Of a stretch of 64,000 nucleotides of DNA, positions 63,656-64,000 are shown piece after piece; the first letter of the stretch is position 1, and each line of letters opens with the position of its first letter. Source of the stretch: Silvanigrella aquatica (lineage in GTDB: Bacteria; Bdellovibrionota_B; Oligoflexia; Silvanigrellales; Silvanigrellaceae); assembly GCF_001907975.1 (NCBI RefSeq), contig NZ_CP017834.1:1226303-1290302 (forward strand), read 5' to 3'. The position numbers and the translations under genes are program-made. The notes beneath the pieces are model-generated. The model was not told the DNA's origin. It saw nothing but the letters and a program-made list of their open reading frames with translations, and ran no database searches.

Positions 63656-64000
63656 GTGGTCGAATTTAATCCCTTTTTATTGCAAGTATTAGTATCGACA
63701 GTACCAGCTACCGTAACATCAGGTTTTTTTCCTGTGCTTGGTACTGCTGTTGCTGCTTCTTTGTTGCAAGTTGGGATTTTTTTCTTTCTGATGAGAATGG
63801 GTACAGTCATAGGAAGTATTTGTGCTCCTAGGCTTCATGAGAGTTACATGCCACATAAAATAGGTGTGGGTGCTGAAGTTGCAAATTTTTTGGTTGCTAT
63901 AGCAATATTATTTGCCATTTTTTTGCAATCAAGTTTGCTACTTTTTAGTTGCGCTTTTTTTAAGGGATTGGCAAATGGATCGATATCTATTCTTCGATTT
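63656..64000 (+). CDS. MFS-like membrane transporter, N-terminal part
   Basis: The frame opens at GTG 63656 (AAGG 11 bases upstream) and runs off the window after 115 codons. The visible sequence VEFNPFLLQVLVSTVPATVTSGFFPVLGTAVAASLLQVGIFFFLMRMGTVIGSICAPRL contains a membrane helix, a second helix with a short basic cytoplasmic end, and then a third (VANFLVAIAILFAIFLQSSLLLF). This resembles the first helices of a major facilitator transporter, but the diagnostic motif between TM2 and TM3 is weak. Substrate is unknown. Confidence 0.55.
   Translation, partial: MVEFNPFLLQVLVSTVPATVTSGFFPVLGTAVAASLLQVGIFFFLMRMGTVIGSICAPRLHESYMPHKIGVGAEVANFLVAIAILFAIFLQSSLLLFSCAFFKGLANGSISILRF

Overview
The window reads as a chromosome piece from a low-G+C, Gram-negative, respiring, motile bacterium. 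Lipoprotein and Sec signal peptides, a periplasmic lytic transglycosylase, UbiE, LipB, AarF and a complete oligopeptide importer all point to a diderm cell. Strong A+T bias together with the gene mix (FN3-repeat giant lipoprotein, DsbA-like protein without CxxC, SurE, SUF cluster) resembles Bdellovibrionota such as the Silvanigrellales. That placement is an inference from style and content, not a proven assignment.

Region by region. 1-3.6 kb: end of a lipid kinase gene, a MazG-type pyrophosphohydrolase, and two adjacent methyl-accepting-type signalling proteins without a large external sensor. 3.6-6.1 kb: the most unusual locus, a 59-residue peptide gene (too short for the usual ORF cutoff) followed by one large enzyme that fuses an Fe(II)/2-oxoglutarate dioxygenase of the PhyH family to a YcaO domain. 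This looks like a minimal peptide-modification (RiPP) system, with palindromes upstream of the peptide gene and a 12-bp-stem hairpin between peptide and enzyme. 6.2-13.6 kb: a lipoprotein with GFFSK repeats, malate dehydrogenase, UbiE, CobU, a glutaminyl-cyclase-like peptidase, SurE, a lysine 2,3-aminomutase-family radical SAM enzyme and an SDR. 13.8-20.2 kb: a lone periplasmic binding protein and oppABCDF. 20.5-26.3 kb: a methionine/one-carbon operon (MetF-type fusion, 2Fe-2S ferredoxin, cobalamin-dependent MetH). The cobinamide kinase CobU elsewhere in the window fits the B12 need of MetH.

26.4-33.2 kb: an OmpR/PhoR-type two-component pair, divergent from a lytic transglycosylase, then phnC-phnE-like ABC genes and lipB. 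33.4-42.5 kb: two different metallophosphatases, an SLC1-type symporter, exonuclease III, another solute-binding protein, and a very long AarF/ABC1 kinase-like protein. 42.6-49.0 kb: an iron-sulfur assembly operon sufS-sufU-sufC-sufB-sufD followed by a Rieske ferredoxin gene and yajQ. 49.0-50.1 kb: a thioredoxin-fold protein that has lost its CxxC.

50.4-63.1 kb: one gene for a giant lipoprotein of about 4,240 residues, made of several dozen fibronectin type III-like modules and a C-terminal domain with propeller-like Cys-bracketed repeats. It is visibly richer in G+C than its flanks, carries an internal duplication of a block of about five modules, and is preceded by four exact-register 11-bp direct repeats of the kind OmpR/PhoB-family regulators bind. 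The window closes in the start of an MFS-like membrane protein. No rRNA, tRNA, IS element or CRISPR array was seen.
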